Notes: generated by a model not told the origin, from the sequence alone. Shown: positions 1 to 11,510, numbered from the stretch's first letter. The stretch: DNA of 64,000 nucleotides from Zanthoxylum bungeanum (GCA_019454045.1 SKCR01021138.1:62001-126000); one strand, 5' to 3'. Translations and numbers: made by a program.

Positions 1-2
1 GG

Positions 3-1349
3 TTTCTAAGCAGGGGATTCTTCAAAACCAAAAGAAATCTTCAAACCGTTGGAGTAGCCTGTCTTGCATTGGCCACTAGAATTGAAGAAAATCAGCCCTA
101 CAACAGGTAATGGCATTTCCCTCGGTTATTCTTCTCTATAGATTATTTAAGAATATAAAGACATCAAGATTGTGAGATCAGTTTTTGGCCTACTTGAATC
201 TATCAAATTTTGGAATCAGATAGCTGTACTAAAATTTGTTTATACCTCAGTGTGCGGCGAAAAAATTTCCAAATAGGGGGCAACATTTACAGCAGATGTG
301 AAGTGGTTGCCATGGAATGGCTGGTCCAGGAAGTCCTCAACTTCCAGTGCTTCCTCCCCACTATCTATAATTTCCTGTGGTGTGTATCTTTCCTCCCAAG
401 AAATATTCATGGGATGACTAATGTTTAAGAGTACCATTGAGAACATTCAGAGTTGTTTTGATTTCTCTTTTTGGTCTATAAAGTACAATTTTGATAGAGC
501 TCCATATTAGTTGTTCTGAGTACTATTAGGCATTTGTTGAAAATGTAGGTTCTACCTGAAAGCAGCCAAAACTGATGCAGAAGTGGAGAAGAAATCCAAG
601 TACCTAGCAGTGCTTGCTCTCTCAGACCATGAGCACCTGAGCTATTGGCCCTCAACAGTTGCAGCTGCACTTGTCATTCTGGCTTTGCTAGAAAGCAGTC
701 AAGATACAGCCTACCAGAGAGTCATTGAGGTAAACACTAAAATAAAAAAAATAAAAAAATGATTGAATTTCATTGACCTATGTAGGGGCTTGAAATTGCC
801 TCATGCAATAGAAGATAGTTCAGGTCATTGTCATTGGTTCAGTGTAACTGGAGATCATATTATGGAACTATATCATTATGTTCTAGAAAGCATTCAAAAT
901 GGCTAGTCTCATCTTGTTGTGTAAAGATCATATTTGAGATTTCAAAACAATAATTTTTGCGAGCTTAGCATTGGTAAATGATGGAATACTTTCGTTGTAG
1001 TCACCACTCACCAGTATTTCATTATATTTATTATTGCATTGATATGCACCAATTGGTTTACCCACACGGTCAAACTTTTATATTCTGATTAGTCAATCTA
1101 ATTTTGCAGATTCATGTCAGAACAAAAGACAATGATCTACCAGATTGCATAAAGGTATCAAAATAATTCCATATTATGACTCTGTCATGTGTTGTCTTGA
1201 GGGTACTAATCAGTGATTGCAGCAGTATAATTAAAATCCCATTTCCAGATATATTATGATTTGCTGTTTTTCTTTCAAGTTAAATAAGTATCCTGATAGT
1301 TTGTGAACTTTTACAGAGCCTGGAGTGGTTGGCACAGTATGTAAGCTAG
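3..1349 (+). CDS. SDS: Cyclin SDS (SOLO DANCERS-like), 3' part of gene
   Basis: Meiosis-specific cyclin. In Arabidopsis SDS is needed for homologue pairing and inter-homologue recombination. The gene enters from the left edge. Exons read in one frame with GT-AG borders: 3-106, 251-379, 549-729, 1110-1154 and 1317-1349 (stop TAG), giving 163 residues plus stop. The first exon reads into [20 protein letters not shown] (cyclin core). The second has [20 protein letters not shown]. The third has [19 protein letters not shown] followed by [14 protein letters not shown]. The tail is [13 protein letters not shown] then [10 protein letters not shown]. This C-terminal pattern fits the SDS group better than the D-type cyclins, whose cyclin box it resembles. 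The N-terminal half (about 400 residues in Arabidopsis) is outside the window. No lesion is seen in these exons, so the gene may be intact. The next gene downstream on this strand is another meiotic gene. Confidence 0.85.
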
Positions 1350-1989
1350 CATAGAAGCTGGAAATGAACCCGAGCATCACTTTCTGTTTGCTGACATACA
1401 TTTTTCTCGTTCACTCATCATAGGACATGGGTGAAAGGTACATAAACGAAACCTATTATAGATACCACTCAGTCATAGCTAGGTAAATGAACTTCAATTC
1501 TTTCTGAATTCAACCAGTAAAAGTAAACGATGCTTGTTGTAAACTGTTCATAAAACAGTCGATACATGAATGTACTTGAAGACACCATTCTAATTCTTTT
1601 GTAATGCCCAAAATTTGGGTGAAGTCTTTCAATGACAAGTTCGTTAGCAAGTAAGCAGTAGTGAAAGGATTATGCAGAAAAAAAATGTCTTTGAATTAGA
1701 TTGACAAGATTCAATCTAGAATCTTGTGAGATTTTCGATATGGTGCATAAATTGATGAGATTTGAGTTTCATATGCCAAACTTCTTTAATTTTCAGATAA
1801 CATTTGTCTGAGAGTTCAACCGTTAGCTAGGAAATCAGTCTGTGTAGAACATTAAATTGATAATTTATCCTTCAAGAAAATCAAAATCATCCAAGGATAT
1901 GCAAGAAACTTCAAATCGATCAAATATTTCCAAGCTTACTGTCAGTTGAATCAATTGGAACCATAGGAGGGTCTCCTCCTGCTAGAGAC
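1350..1989. other. Spacer between SDS and the BPA1 relic
   Basis: AT-rich sequence after the SDS stop. It should hold the SDS 3' UTR and polyadenylation region, but no single signal stands out. No coding segment or repeat was recognised. Confidence 0.5.
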
Positions 1990-2480
1990 ATCAGGATTAG
2001 TCTATGCAAGTTCATTGATTACCTTTTTCCTGTCCGTGTTAACGCTCTCTTTTTTCTCCTCTTTCAGCCTTTTCAACCTTCCCCTTCATGTTCATGCTAA
2101 CATCTTCCGCTGCCTTTGCAACCCTCTTAAATGCACTTGTAACCCACGTACCTCCTGTAAGTACTTAACTGTTGCTCAAGATTGCAGATCCTGCACTCCT
2201 TTGCTGTCTGCTCATCAGCTGCATAGGCACTTGGAAACTGTCATCCATCTCTTTCAACTTTTCATTGACCATAGCTGTCCCCTCGCTTAGCTTTTCACTC
2301 GGCCCATTTTTTAGTCATTGGATGTAACAGTACTGGCAGAGGCATTTGATGTCAATTGATGTTGTTCATCATCAAAGGCCTTTGAATTGTTGATGGCATC
2401 CTTTCACAAGACAAAGCCCTTTGCAAGCCTTGTACTTTACCAAATCTTCAGCCGTCTTAACAGCAGAATCAGTTTCAGAA
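1990..2480 (-). pseudogene. Decayed BPA1-like (binding partner of ACD11) fragment
   Basis: On the minus strand, pieces of the C-terminal half of a BPA1-type RRM protein can be read. Intact family members bind the lipid-transfer protein ACD11 and affect cell death and immunity. The clearest stretch runs from VLTGGTWVTSAFKRVAKAA through EDVSMNMKGKVEKAERGEK to a TAA at about 2040. Upstream come EGTAMVNEKLKEMDDSFQV and DAINNSKAFDDEQHQLTS. These pieces lie in different frames and are broken by in-frame stops, for example a TAA just before VLTGG and two around NEKL. Several frameshifts and nonsense codons are therefore fixed. No RRM domain was found upstream, so the copy is also truncated. No introns are visible, so a processed copy is possible but not shown. 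It lies antisense between SDS and MMD1. Confidence 0.7.
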
Positions 2481-2489
2481 CACAATACC

Positions 2490-3153
2490 AAATGGAAAAA
2501 AAAAAAGGTTATGGTGCAAACTAATACGTACAAGATGTACAAAAGTTTGAGAGAAGGCAGTTTTCATAACTTTATTTTCAGACTTTTAGGCAAGCATCTA
2601 TTTTCAGACATCCCGTTTAGATAGCTTAAAAGATCAGTAAAGTACATTTATGTATTGTTTGATATCGATTTTGGTGACCTTATACTTTCACAATAACACT
2701 TATAAATTAGTTTATACTCTCTATCAATACTTTCTACCAAATAGTATCTTATTAAAATTTACGGCGTTTTGTGAAACAACCTCTGATGGTAGCCGGTAAT
2801 CTTCAGCAATAGTAATAGTTACAGAAAGATCGGCATGACTATATTTTTATTCATCACGTCTTAAAAAATATTTAGTTATATATATTTACCCAAATTTAAC
2901 ACGAGATCATCACAAACACTAGTCAGTTCAAATTACCACACTTAATATATTATTAGACAAACGGGGTTAGTTACCAATTCTACTGAAATGACTAAAACGC
3001 CATTAGTCATGGCTCCAAAAACTCCCGCCCTCACGAGGACACATCCGTAAAACCACTCTTCAAAATCTTTTCAAACAATGACGGACTCATACACACAACA
3101 ACACTGTGTGCACAACTTTCTTCCCTCTCTGGAACATCGCATTTTCCCTTTCA
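2490..3153. promoter_or_regulatory. Spacer and probable 5' region of the MMD1-like gene
   Basis: AT-rich DNA upstream of the MMD1 start. A TATATATATTTA run near 2878 could serve as a TATA element, but the transcription start is unknown. No other feature was recognised. Confidence 0.3.
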
Positions 3154-5387
3154 ATGGCGATCACAATTTTTGAATCCTGCAGAAAACGAAAGAGAGCCCC
3201 AAAAATATTTAATATTATCAACTTTGCCACTCAAACATCTTCCCTCGACTTTCAGGGTCCCTTTAGAGAAAACATAAGATTGTTTCTCCAAGAATGCTCA
3301 GATAGAGAATGTTACAAAGTTAAAAACAATCCAATCTGGTGCACGTTGTTCTTGAGTGAATCCAACGGCGTCGTTTTCCCTCTATACACCCTCGAAGAAA
3401 ACGTCAAACAATCCTCATACCCTTTTTGCAACCTTTGCAGATGCGTCGGTGAGGTTTTCCGCTTAATTTTGTTAGTGTTCATATGTGGTTCTTTCTTCTC
3501 AGTCTTTTCAAGCATTGTATGATCAACGGAAACTAAATTATTTTCTCTTGTAAAAGCTGAAGAGATTTTACTTCATGAATTGGTTTGTTTTGAATTCAAT
3601 TTAGATGTAATTCTCGTTGTGCTGAATTTTATTTTTGAAGGATGGAGTCACCACTTTGTTTGCAAAAGAAGGTATCATTTCATAATTCCACAGCATGAAA
3701 AATGGACTAAGCCTCTAAACGTGGGCACTTTCAAGCTCAGTGAACATATCTTACACGGTGTCATTCATTGCAATGGCTTTGGCCATCTTCTCTCCATCAA
3801 CGGAAGCAAAGACGGCTCAAACTATCTCTATGAAGAACAGATCATGGATCTCTTTGATCGTCTCTGCACAATTCTCCGTACCCGGTTAGAAATTTCACAC
3901 CAACTTTACTATAAAGATCTCAGATTTAAATTTCAGATTGTAAATGAACGTGGGAAAGTTTTGATTTCAGGAAAATATCAGTACACGATGTATTAATGAA
4001 GAGATGTATGGATCTTCGATTGTTACATGGTGTGACATATGGGTGCTCTTGGTTTGGCAAATGGGGTTATAAATTCTGCCACGGTAGCCTTGGAGTTGCA
4101 GAGCAGAAGTACAATAGAGCAATCCAAATTATAAGTTCTTTGGAGCTCAAGAAAATCATCCCTGATTTTGGCAACACTGGAAAAAGCCGAGGCAAAACTA
4201 TAGGAAAAATTATTGATCTTTACATGAATGCAAGCGAGACCCAATTGGCTACTCTAAGAGATTTATTTCAGTTCATGCTTTCCTTGGCATCCAAGCCTCC
4301 AATTCGAAGGAAAACAGTCATGGCATTAGCTAGATTATCTCCAAAATACACGACGACAACAACAACCCATGAAGAGAAAATTCCAGTGGAGTTTGATTCA
4401 TTGACTTCACTTACTGAAAATCCAAAATGCAGATGGGGTTTTCGAAGGCTTGAGCAGGCAGCAAATGCACTTTTCTCCATTTTGGAACAACACAATGCAA
4501 GGAAAGTTAGTCGCCAAGAATTGCGTGATAAAGCAAGAAAGCAAATTGGCGACACGGGTCTGCTTGATTTCATGATAAAACACATCCACAAGATTGTCTC
4601 TGACAATCGAGTTGTTCTTCGAAATATAAACCCATCTTCTAAAATAGCTGAATATTCTCTTCAAGATGCTGTTAATGGAGAGGTCATTCAAACAAGAAGG
4701 GAGTTACATTATCATACTCCGGCTTTGCAACCAGGACAAGATGTTTACGCGGATGTTTTAACATTGTTCAAGAATGTGTTATTGGGCTATCCTGAGTCTC
4801 ACATTGTGAGCTTAGCAGCTAGAGCAATCTTAGACAGCAAGAATTTTGTCAAGGAATGGCAGTCTAAAGAAAATGAAGATGACAACTTATTGAGATTAAA
4901 CTGTCAGGTTTTGCCGAGTTATGACTTGTTGGTGACTCAGTTGACTCGGCCATTGGCGCCGGCCGAGTTGGTAGTGGCGCCAAAGGATGTGACAGTCGAT
5001 GAACTGAAACTGTTTGTGCAATGTTCGCTGAGAGACACATATTGTGTTATGGAAAAGTTTGTAGTGAAGGAAATGAAAATGGGTGAATTTGGGGAAATGG
5101 AGAGGCAGAATCCTGTGTTTTCTGGTGCAGGGAATGTTTGGGTGAGAGGGTGTGGGATGGATATGGATACAGAGTTGAGGTATGAAGGTGGGGCCGACGA
5201 TTGGACGGTTGATTGTGTATGTGGGGCTAAAGATGATGATGGGGAGAGGATGGTAGCCTGTGATATTTGCCAGGCGTGGCAGCATACGAGGTGCATCAAC
5301 ATTGCCGATAATGAAGCTGTGCCTTCTGTTTTTAAATGTTGTAGATGCAGTGCTGCCGTGGCCGGTAAGTCTCTGGCCTATATCTAA
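3154..5387 (+). CDS. MMD1: MMD1/DUET-type PHD-finger protein (male meiocyte death 1 family)
   Basis: Nuclear PHD-finger regulator. In Arabidopsis, MMD1/DUET binds methylated H3K4 and controls male meiotic progression and chromosome condensation. Exons: 3154-3448, 3641-3884 and 3971-5387, all with GT-AG borders and kept phase, giving 651 residues. The start at 3154 (MAITIFESCRKRKR) matches the family's basic N-terminus. Conserved blocks follow: RENIRLFLQECSD, WSHHFVCKRRYHFIIPQHEK, HGVIHCNGFGHLLSINGS, LRLLHGVTYGCSWFGKWGYK and a winged-helix-like middle (FRRLEQAANALF). A C4HC3 PHD finger lies at about residues 590-640 (CVCGAKDDDGERMVACDICQ, then WQHTRC, ending KCCRC). Arabidopsis MMD1 is about 50 residues longer. 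A perfect donor-like GTAAGT at 5365-5370 lies 13 residues after the PHD finger, so a further C-terminal exon is possible, though none was recognised downstream. The ORF otherwise closes at TAA 5385-5387. Long antisense frames across this gene are shadows. Confidence 0.88.
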
Positions 5388-7440
5388 CGATTTCATTTTC
5401 ACTTTTTGTTTATTATTTGTTCCGAAATACATATGAAAAAAAATTATGAATATAATAAACAAAATCCTTTCAAAAATACAGTTGGATTTGGATTTTGGAT
5501 AGAGAGATATGCATCCCATCCTATAAATTTTGTAGTTATCGGAACCAGCCTCTTTAGTTAGTTGCATCAAATTTATGAATATATATATATATATAGCCCT
5601 GGTGAGCTTGTAAGGAAATATTATTTAATTATTATAATTTTTACAGTTAAGTAATAACTCCGATTTATCATTCTAATTACAATAAATCTTATTACAGGTC
5701 ATTTTGATTACGAGTAAGAGTGTCTAAAAAAGATTCAAAAAAATTGAATCATACCGATAATTTAAAAAATTTTAAAAATAAGAATACAAAGAATGAATTC
5801 TATTTTATGGTTGTTAAAAGTGAGTTATGGAAATTTTGGAGGAGTAAAAAAAATTATTTTCGGTAAAATGACTTTAGGGATTCATATTTCGTAAGTCATT
5901 TTTTGAAAAGAAAAATGGTTAAATTTTTTTATTGACCGGAAAATAATTTAATTGATTAAGTTTTTCATAAATATCTCAAACACTATAGAATGAGGAAAAT
6001 GTTAAACGGCAAAACAAACAAACCCTAAATCATAACAAAAAAAGAAAATGTCAATAATATCGATTTTCAACCCTTTAATTTGGAATATATTATTAATCAA
6101 AATGGTACAAATCTATATATTTATTACATTCTTTTTCTATTAACTGGGAAAAAAATACTTGTAAATCTTCATGGAAAAAGCTCAAATTTAGGGATTTCAG
6201 ATCCTAATTCACGCAGCAAATAATAAAATTTGAAGGCAAAAAAAAAAAAAAAAAAAAAACTCTCTAAAGGGTAACTTGCTCTTTTATTTCTTTAAATAAT
6301 GTATGGAAGATTTTTTGGTTTCATAATATTAATATAGAATAGGAACTCCCTTTTTGCTTTTGTTTTGTTTTTTTTTCTTGGAAATTAAAACAAAAAACAC
6401 AATATTAGCATGAACAAAATCCGAATATTATCTTCATACATGTGAACAAAATTCTAACTCTTTGAAACACAATTTTTCTTTTTTTTTTACTAATTAAACC
6501 AAGTGACAAGTATCATGTTCCATGTATATCACATAAAATATTTATACAAACGCAAGGCATAGGCTAATGGGAATGTGGGTCTCTAGATTACACCAGGACA
6601 GCTCACTTGTATAGTTTTTAATATGAAAGCTAAGTAAGTCCAAAAAGCAAACCTTTGAAAATAAACACAAAAACGCATGCTCGCCGAATACTTACAAATT
6701 TAGCACAACATGAGTTCAAAATAGCGTAATGCCCGCAAAAAAATTTGAATCCAAGTCTAACTAAAATTAGATTGAATTCATTTGTGCAATAGAAACATGA
6801 ATTGAAACTAAATCTTCTCGAGCTTGAACCGAACCTACGTCAAAAAATTTATGTAATCGATTAGGTTTAATAGAATTTAGTTTATGCCCTCTGGGAAGAA
6901 AAAAGGGTAAGGACAGTAAATAGTTCAAGTGCATGTGCAACATGCTGCACAAAAAATTCTTATTTTCTCACCATATTGTAGAGGCTCTTTTTGTCTGCCA
7001 CAATCTTAAAAAACAACCATAAATAATGCATTTTATGCCATAATATAAGGAGAGAATGAGGGCCCTCAATTGAACAACCACCACCCATCAATTGGATAAA
7101 GATTGCGACAAATCTTTCAAAAGCTTTTGACGGCCAACATTTAGAAAATAAAAAAAAGCATAATTACAAAATTAATTAAGCCAACCATGTTAACACAATT
7201 CGAAACATTCCCATCAAGAATATGACCCCAATAACAACTTATCAATCAAATCAAATCCCACAAAATTATTAAAGTTTTATTTATGATAGGGGGTAGTAAT
7301 AGTATTTTTATTAATTCAACAAAATATTTGATCATACAAACCAAAAGATTAAACAAAATAATATTCTCTTTTTTTGCTGTACAAAATGACTTTTTAATTA
7401 AAAAAAAAAAAAAAGAATTGAGGAGGAATTATTTATGTAA
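5388..7440. other. AT-rich intergenic region, MMD1 to PLATZ
   Basis: Convergent spacer between MMD1 (+) and PLATZ (-). It contains a short TA microsatellite near 5578-5596, an A-run at 6238-6260 and other homopolymers. No coding segment, RNA gene or bounded repeat was recognised. Confidence 0.5.
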
Positions 7441-8572
7441 TTAACTGATAAGATGAGCTCTGCGAGGGATTCCTTTTCTCTTGTGCATATTTGTTCTTGG
7501 CATCAATACTGGGTTCTTGGTCTCAATCGCAGGATCCATTTGTGTCAATGATGATTCCTTGTCACTTGTACTTGATTCTGGGATTGTGATCATACTGTTC
7601 TGTCTTTGGTCTCTATGAGGAGGAGGACTCAATGGAACAACACAGAGCTGAAAAAATATCATCAACAACATAACAATACATAAATTAATTAATTAGTAAC
7701 CCAGAAAATAAAATATAGTAACAATCAGGGATTTATATGAAATTAGTAACCTTGCATGCAATGGAGCAGAAGCGATTTGGCAACTCTTGAATGTATCTCC
7801 CACAAGCTTCACAAGAAGCACCCGTCTTTGATTTTGTTGATGGCTTTGCATCTTTCAACTGAGGCCTTGGATTCAAATGCACTGCTTTTTCGCCATTTAT
7901 TTTATAGGTCTAATGATAAAAACATTTAAAAAAAAAAAAAAAAAAAAAACATGAACAAAAGCCAAATTAGCATCCCAAATCAGCAATATAATTAAAAAAT
8001 CTCTCGAACCCAGATTTTGATTTTGATTTTAATTTTAAACTACAAAAAATTAATAATCAACTGATTGGCAATAACATATATGGGGTTCAAAAAAAAAAAG
8101 AGACCTGAATTTTGGAACAGTCTAGGTGTTTGTGCATGTCTTGAAAACGAACGACGTCTTGATAAACATATTTGCAGATCTGAAGGCGGCGGTGGCGGCG
8201 GTGATTGTCTTCACAATTCCTGCAAAATCCGATATTACAGTCCATGCAGAACACGTTTTTCTCATTCTTTTTCAGTTCTAAATGTTGAATACATGGACTA
8301 AAGAATTGGATTTTAAGCAGTGTTGTTAGCCAATCACTTGGTTTCTTCTTCTTTATAATCAACTTACATCCCACCTACACAATCAAAAACAAAAAAAGAA
8401 CAAAATTTACATCAAATTATACAAAAGATTATTATATTTCATAATTTGAAACTCATAAAATTCAATCAAATCAAAGTAATTTGAGAATTTCAACGCAAAC
8501 ATGTAATTAATTTGATACAAATACAGATGATCAAGAACTGAAATCACTAGAAGTTTGAAGAATTTTTACCAT
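7441..8572 (-). CDS. PLATZ-family zinc-dependent DNA-binding protein
   Basis: Plant AT-rich sequence- and zinc-binding transcription regulator, 212 residues, which is normal for the family. Minus-strand exons: 8570-8572 (the ATG alone), 8105-8374, 7751-7909 and 7441-7647 (stop TAA). All junctions are GT-AG in phase 0. The second exon reads VGCKL, then WLTTLLKIQFFSPC (family N-terminal block), CMDCNIGFCRNC with a DNHRRHRRLQICKY histidine-rich part, and DMHKHLDCSKIQ. The third reads TYKINGEKAVHLNPRPQ, then CEACGRYIQELPNRFCSIAC (second Cys pair cluster). The last exon is a low-complexity Ser/Pro tail (LCVVPLSPPPHRDQ). The start is inferred: nothing in the long exon is a good ATG, while an ATG directly followed by a GTAAAA donor lies about 195 bases upstream. 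No damage is seen. The promoter must lie right of 8572 toward the LINE fragment. Confidence 0.85.
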
Positions 8573-9083
8573 TTTTTTTTGTTTTAAAAAAGGTTTTGAG
8601 ATGGGTATGTTGGTATTTCAATGATCAATGTAAAAGGCTAATTAATAATAAAAGAATGAAGGACAAAAAATTGCAAGTGGGTTATTTGTGAATTGGAGTA
8701 AAGAGAAGCATATGAATAGATTATGGAAAGAAAGATATAAGAGATTTGGAATGTATAATTAGTGTTCATATAAAATACAAAATCAAAATGGAAATATAAT
8801 TAATTTTTTCATTTTTTAATTAAAGCAGTGAAGTCGCACTTTTTAAGAAGAGAGCTGTCAGGTGTCCTTCTGTACGCGGTAAGGTCATTATTATATCTTA
8901 TATATTTATCTTCTTCTTTCTTTTTCTTTTTCTTTTTTTCCATTAATGTAAAAAAAAAATCTGTTAGACTGAATTTGTTTTTTTTTTTTTTAAATAATTT
9001 AATATTATTTTTATTTTTGCTTTTGTGGGTTCATGAAGGAATGGTCAACCATGCATGTGTGTGTAATCATTTTATGCTACTTC
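8573..9083. promoter_or_regulatory. Upstream region of PLATZ gene
   Basis: AT-rich DNA between the PLATZ start codon and the LINE fragment. It should contain the PLATZ 5' UTR and promoter (read leftward). T-runs are frequent. No specific element could be fixed. Confidence 0.35.
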
Positions 9084-9745
9084 TTTTTTTTTTTTGAAAC
9101 AAAATATATGAAAATTTTATTACTGAAACTGATCAATAATACATTTAACATTTGAAGGAAACTCGTCCTTCCACTGAACAGGAAAAGATGCCCCTAAGGC
9201 AATCTTTGCAAACTCATGGGCAAGACCATTACAAATCCTAGGAGTATAACAAACCGAAAAATCATGAAGGCGTGTAAGCTTCTCCTTGATATCTTGAATG
9301 ATCCAGAAAATTTCTTTTCTAGAGCCCGTCCTGTTACTGATTAGATCCACAGCCTGTTTACAATCTGATTCTATAATCATTTTAAGTAATCCTGCTTCTT
9401 CAGCCATCTGCAGTCCAAAATCGATAGCTTCAGCTTCCGCGACTTCCACATTCCCGCAAAATTTGACCTTCTTTATTGCCACAAGCTGGACTCCACCATC
9501 ACAACCTCTGATAACAACTCCTAATCCTGCAATATGATTTTGCCTATCAATGGCTGCATCTGTATTTACTTTAACCCATCCACTCGGCGGGGGCTCCCAG
9601 CTTCTTCTAGTGTCTGTCCCTCTCTGGTTCTCTAATGCCCCTGTCGGTTCACCTAAGCTTCTGCTTCCTTCAGTTAATAGCTCTGCTCGAAGCAGAACCC
9701 TCCAAGGAGCTTCATATTTATGTTCAATATTTGTTTTCCTTTCCT
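9084..9745 (-). mobile_element. 5'-truncated LINE tail with RNase H-like (RVT_3) domain
   Basis: The minus strand carries one open frame from about 9745 down to a stop at 9120. It reads PPSGWVKVNTDAAI, GLGVVIRGCDGG, then AEAEAIDFGLQMAEEAGLL, IIESDCKQAVDL and CNGLAHEFAK. These are the Asp, Glu, Asp and terminal NxxAHEFA motifs of the plant RNase H-like domain found at the end of L1-type non-LTR retroposons and in relatives derived from them. The frame has no true N-terminus. Downstream of the stop comes AATAAAATTTTCATATA followed by a poly(A) tract (T-run 9084-9095 on the plus strand), as in a retroposed 3' end. No reverse transcriptase precedes it, so this is a short, 5'-truncated insertion. 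No target-site duplication could be fixed. Confidence 0.75.
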
Positions 9746-10490
9746 TTTAGATACTTTTGGATTTTGGTTTAGATCGAATCAAAATTTACTTGAAGTGATT
9801 AAATATAAGGTATTATGAGTATATTATGTAGGGGTGGACCAAAAATAATAATTTGAAATTCAAAAAAATTAAAACCAACAGATTTTTTTATTTATTTTAA
9901 AAATTATTAGTATAAGGCTCTATGTAGGTTAAACACTCATGAATATATATTTTGACCAATTTAAAACAACTAACTAAAGTAGACAATTTTCTTATCTTTT
10001 TCGAATTTATATAATTATTAATTTTGATTTCAATTAAAATAATGACATGTTTTTTATTTCAATTAAATTAACATTTATCCTTTTTAAATTAATTTTTTTA
10101 AATAATCCTACGTGTTCCACTGAGGGGTAGGAAAACAATTAACTTATACATATACATACATATATAACCCTAAGTATATGCTAATATAATTTTATTTTTA
10201 TAATTAAAGATTTTAATTTCAATTAAAATAGTGAAATGTTTTTATTTCAATTAGATTAATATTCTTCTTTTTTAATATAATTTTTAAATTAAATTTATTT
10301 TTTAAATTAATCTTACATGATGCTTTGAGGGCGGGAAAACTTTTTAACTTTTAATATGTTAAAAAAAATTAGTGATTTTAGTTTTAGGTTTAAGTTTAAT
10401 TAATTAACTTTTTATAATAATAGATTTTGATTTGAAAGATGATTTCTATTAGAATATGAGTTATTTTTATTTCAGATTAGATTAGTATTT

Positions 10491-11031
10491 TTTGGGTAAT
10501 CGGGGTGGGGGTGTCTAGACCAACTTACGCATAACTCAACTATTCCCGGACTTGTGCCTCGTGCCATTAGAAGTTTCTCAACACATATAATAGAAAGTCG
10601 TTGGCTTTTTACACCAGGATATGGCCCCAAGGAAATACATTTAGTGAGATTCGGACCTTGAAAATAAGAGAGAACAAACCAATCAAGCCCAAAACTTTTA
10701 CCACTAGAGTTGGCAAAGGCCTGACCGGGACGGGATTTGGCAAATCAAGTCATGTCACGGTCATACAAAATATGACAAAAATACATCCTGGTCATGTCTC
10801 GTCCCGTTTTACAAAAAAAAAAATAAAAAATCTTGTCCCGTTATCCCATGAAAATCTCGGCTCGTCCCGTGAAAATTCCTTCGCAATTCAAAATTTTCTC
10901 GTCTTGTACCGTTTTCAAAACAGGGAAAAAAATTATCTCGTATCTCGTCCCAAATGGGATACAATTTTATTGGGACGGGACGAGTCAAAATGTCAACCAT
11001 ATTTACCACTAAGGCAACCCCATTGGGGTTA
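10491..11031 (-). mobile_element. tRNA-derived SINE-like element, interrupted by a MITE
   Basis: Read on the minus strand from about 11031, the sequence starts AACCCCAATGGGGTTGCC and continues TTAGTGGTAAAAG (box A-like). About 40 bases later comes GGTCCGAATCTC (box B-like). A tail runs to about 10491, ending in an A-rich AATACT context. This order and spacing is that of a Pol III-type SINE head. A 297-bp hAT-type MITE (10705-11001) plus its 8-bp target duplication splits box A. Classification is by promoter-like boxes only. Confidence 0.5.
10705..11001. mobile_element. hAT-type MITE, 297 bp
   Basis: Flanked by the exact 8-bp direct repeat TTTACCAC (10697-10704 and 11002-11009). The ends are imperfect inverted repeats: left TAGAGTTGGCAA, right (reverse complement) TATGGTTGACAT. 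The interior has many copies of GGGACGGGA/TCGTCCCGT-like words at both ends. There is no coding capacity. Eight-base duplication with TA-starting ends fits a non-autonomous hAT element. Confidence 0.7.
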
Positions 11032-11224
11032 TTAGATTAGTAGTTTTATGTATATGCTAATATAATTTTAATAATTATATTTTATATAAATATATATATT
11101 TTTATTTCAATTAAAATAATGAAATATTTTGAATTCAATTAAATTAGAATTTATCTTTTTTTTTTTAATATAAATTTTTAAATTTATTTTTTTAGTAATC
11201 CCAACATTGAGAAAAATGAAAATA

Positions 11225-11333
11225 TTTAACAATTTTTTTTGAATATTGGGGAAACCCTACGTCATCTATATCGGGGTCATTGGACTCGGTATAAATGCTT
11301 GGGTAAACCGATGTTGTCACATGCTCTTACAAG
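11225..11333. repeat. Unclassified repeat piece flanking LTR A (left half)
   Basis: This piece and 24276-24350 appear to be two halves of one older repeat opened by LTR A. The right half has, on the minus strand, AGTTCGAGCC, which resembles a Pol III box B, so a SINE is possible. No target-site duplication was found. Confidence 0.25.
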
Positions 11334-11510
11334 TGTTGGAGTTGTGTTTGGAGCGAAATCCGAATAATGTATTGTAAATTATATTTTATTATTTATTAAT
11401 AAAATAAATATAGGGAATTTCATAAATTATTAATGATATTGTCATTATGCATATTAAATTGATGTATAAATATGCTAAGATGACAGAAACCTTATAATAG
11501 GATTTGTAGG
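11334..11510 (-). mobile_element. Oldest nested copia-type LTR (LTR A), first piece
   Basis: Begins TGTTGGAGTTGTGTTTGGAG and is similar in plan to the reverse complement of the copia LTR at 11668-14062 (TGTTGGGGTTGGTGCTCAGA). The matching continuation lies at 23477-24275, after the two younger insertions. The right border is approximate. Confidence 0.45.

Larger units (their letters stand above)
9830..11230. repeat. Degenerate AT-rich tandem array, left part
   Basis: Imperfect repeats of roughly 200-330 bases recur. Each contains a TTTCAATTARAATARTGAAA-like stretch, a TTAGATTAATATT stretch, then a GC-richer landmark such as CCTACGTGTTCCACTGAGGG (about 10110) and CTTACATGATGCTTTGAGGG (about 10310). 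The same landmarks recur at 24630, 24930 and 25310, on the far side of the nested retrotransposons, so one array was split. Confidence 0.5.

Noticed and set aside
4896..5570. 224-codon minus-strand frame
   Set aside because: Shadow of the MMD1 coding exon; no domain, and the sense frame is clearly real.
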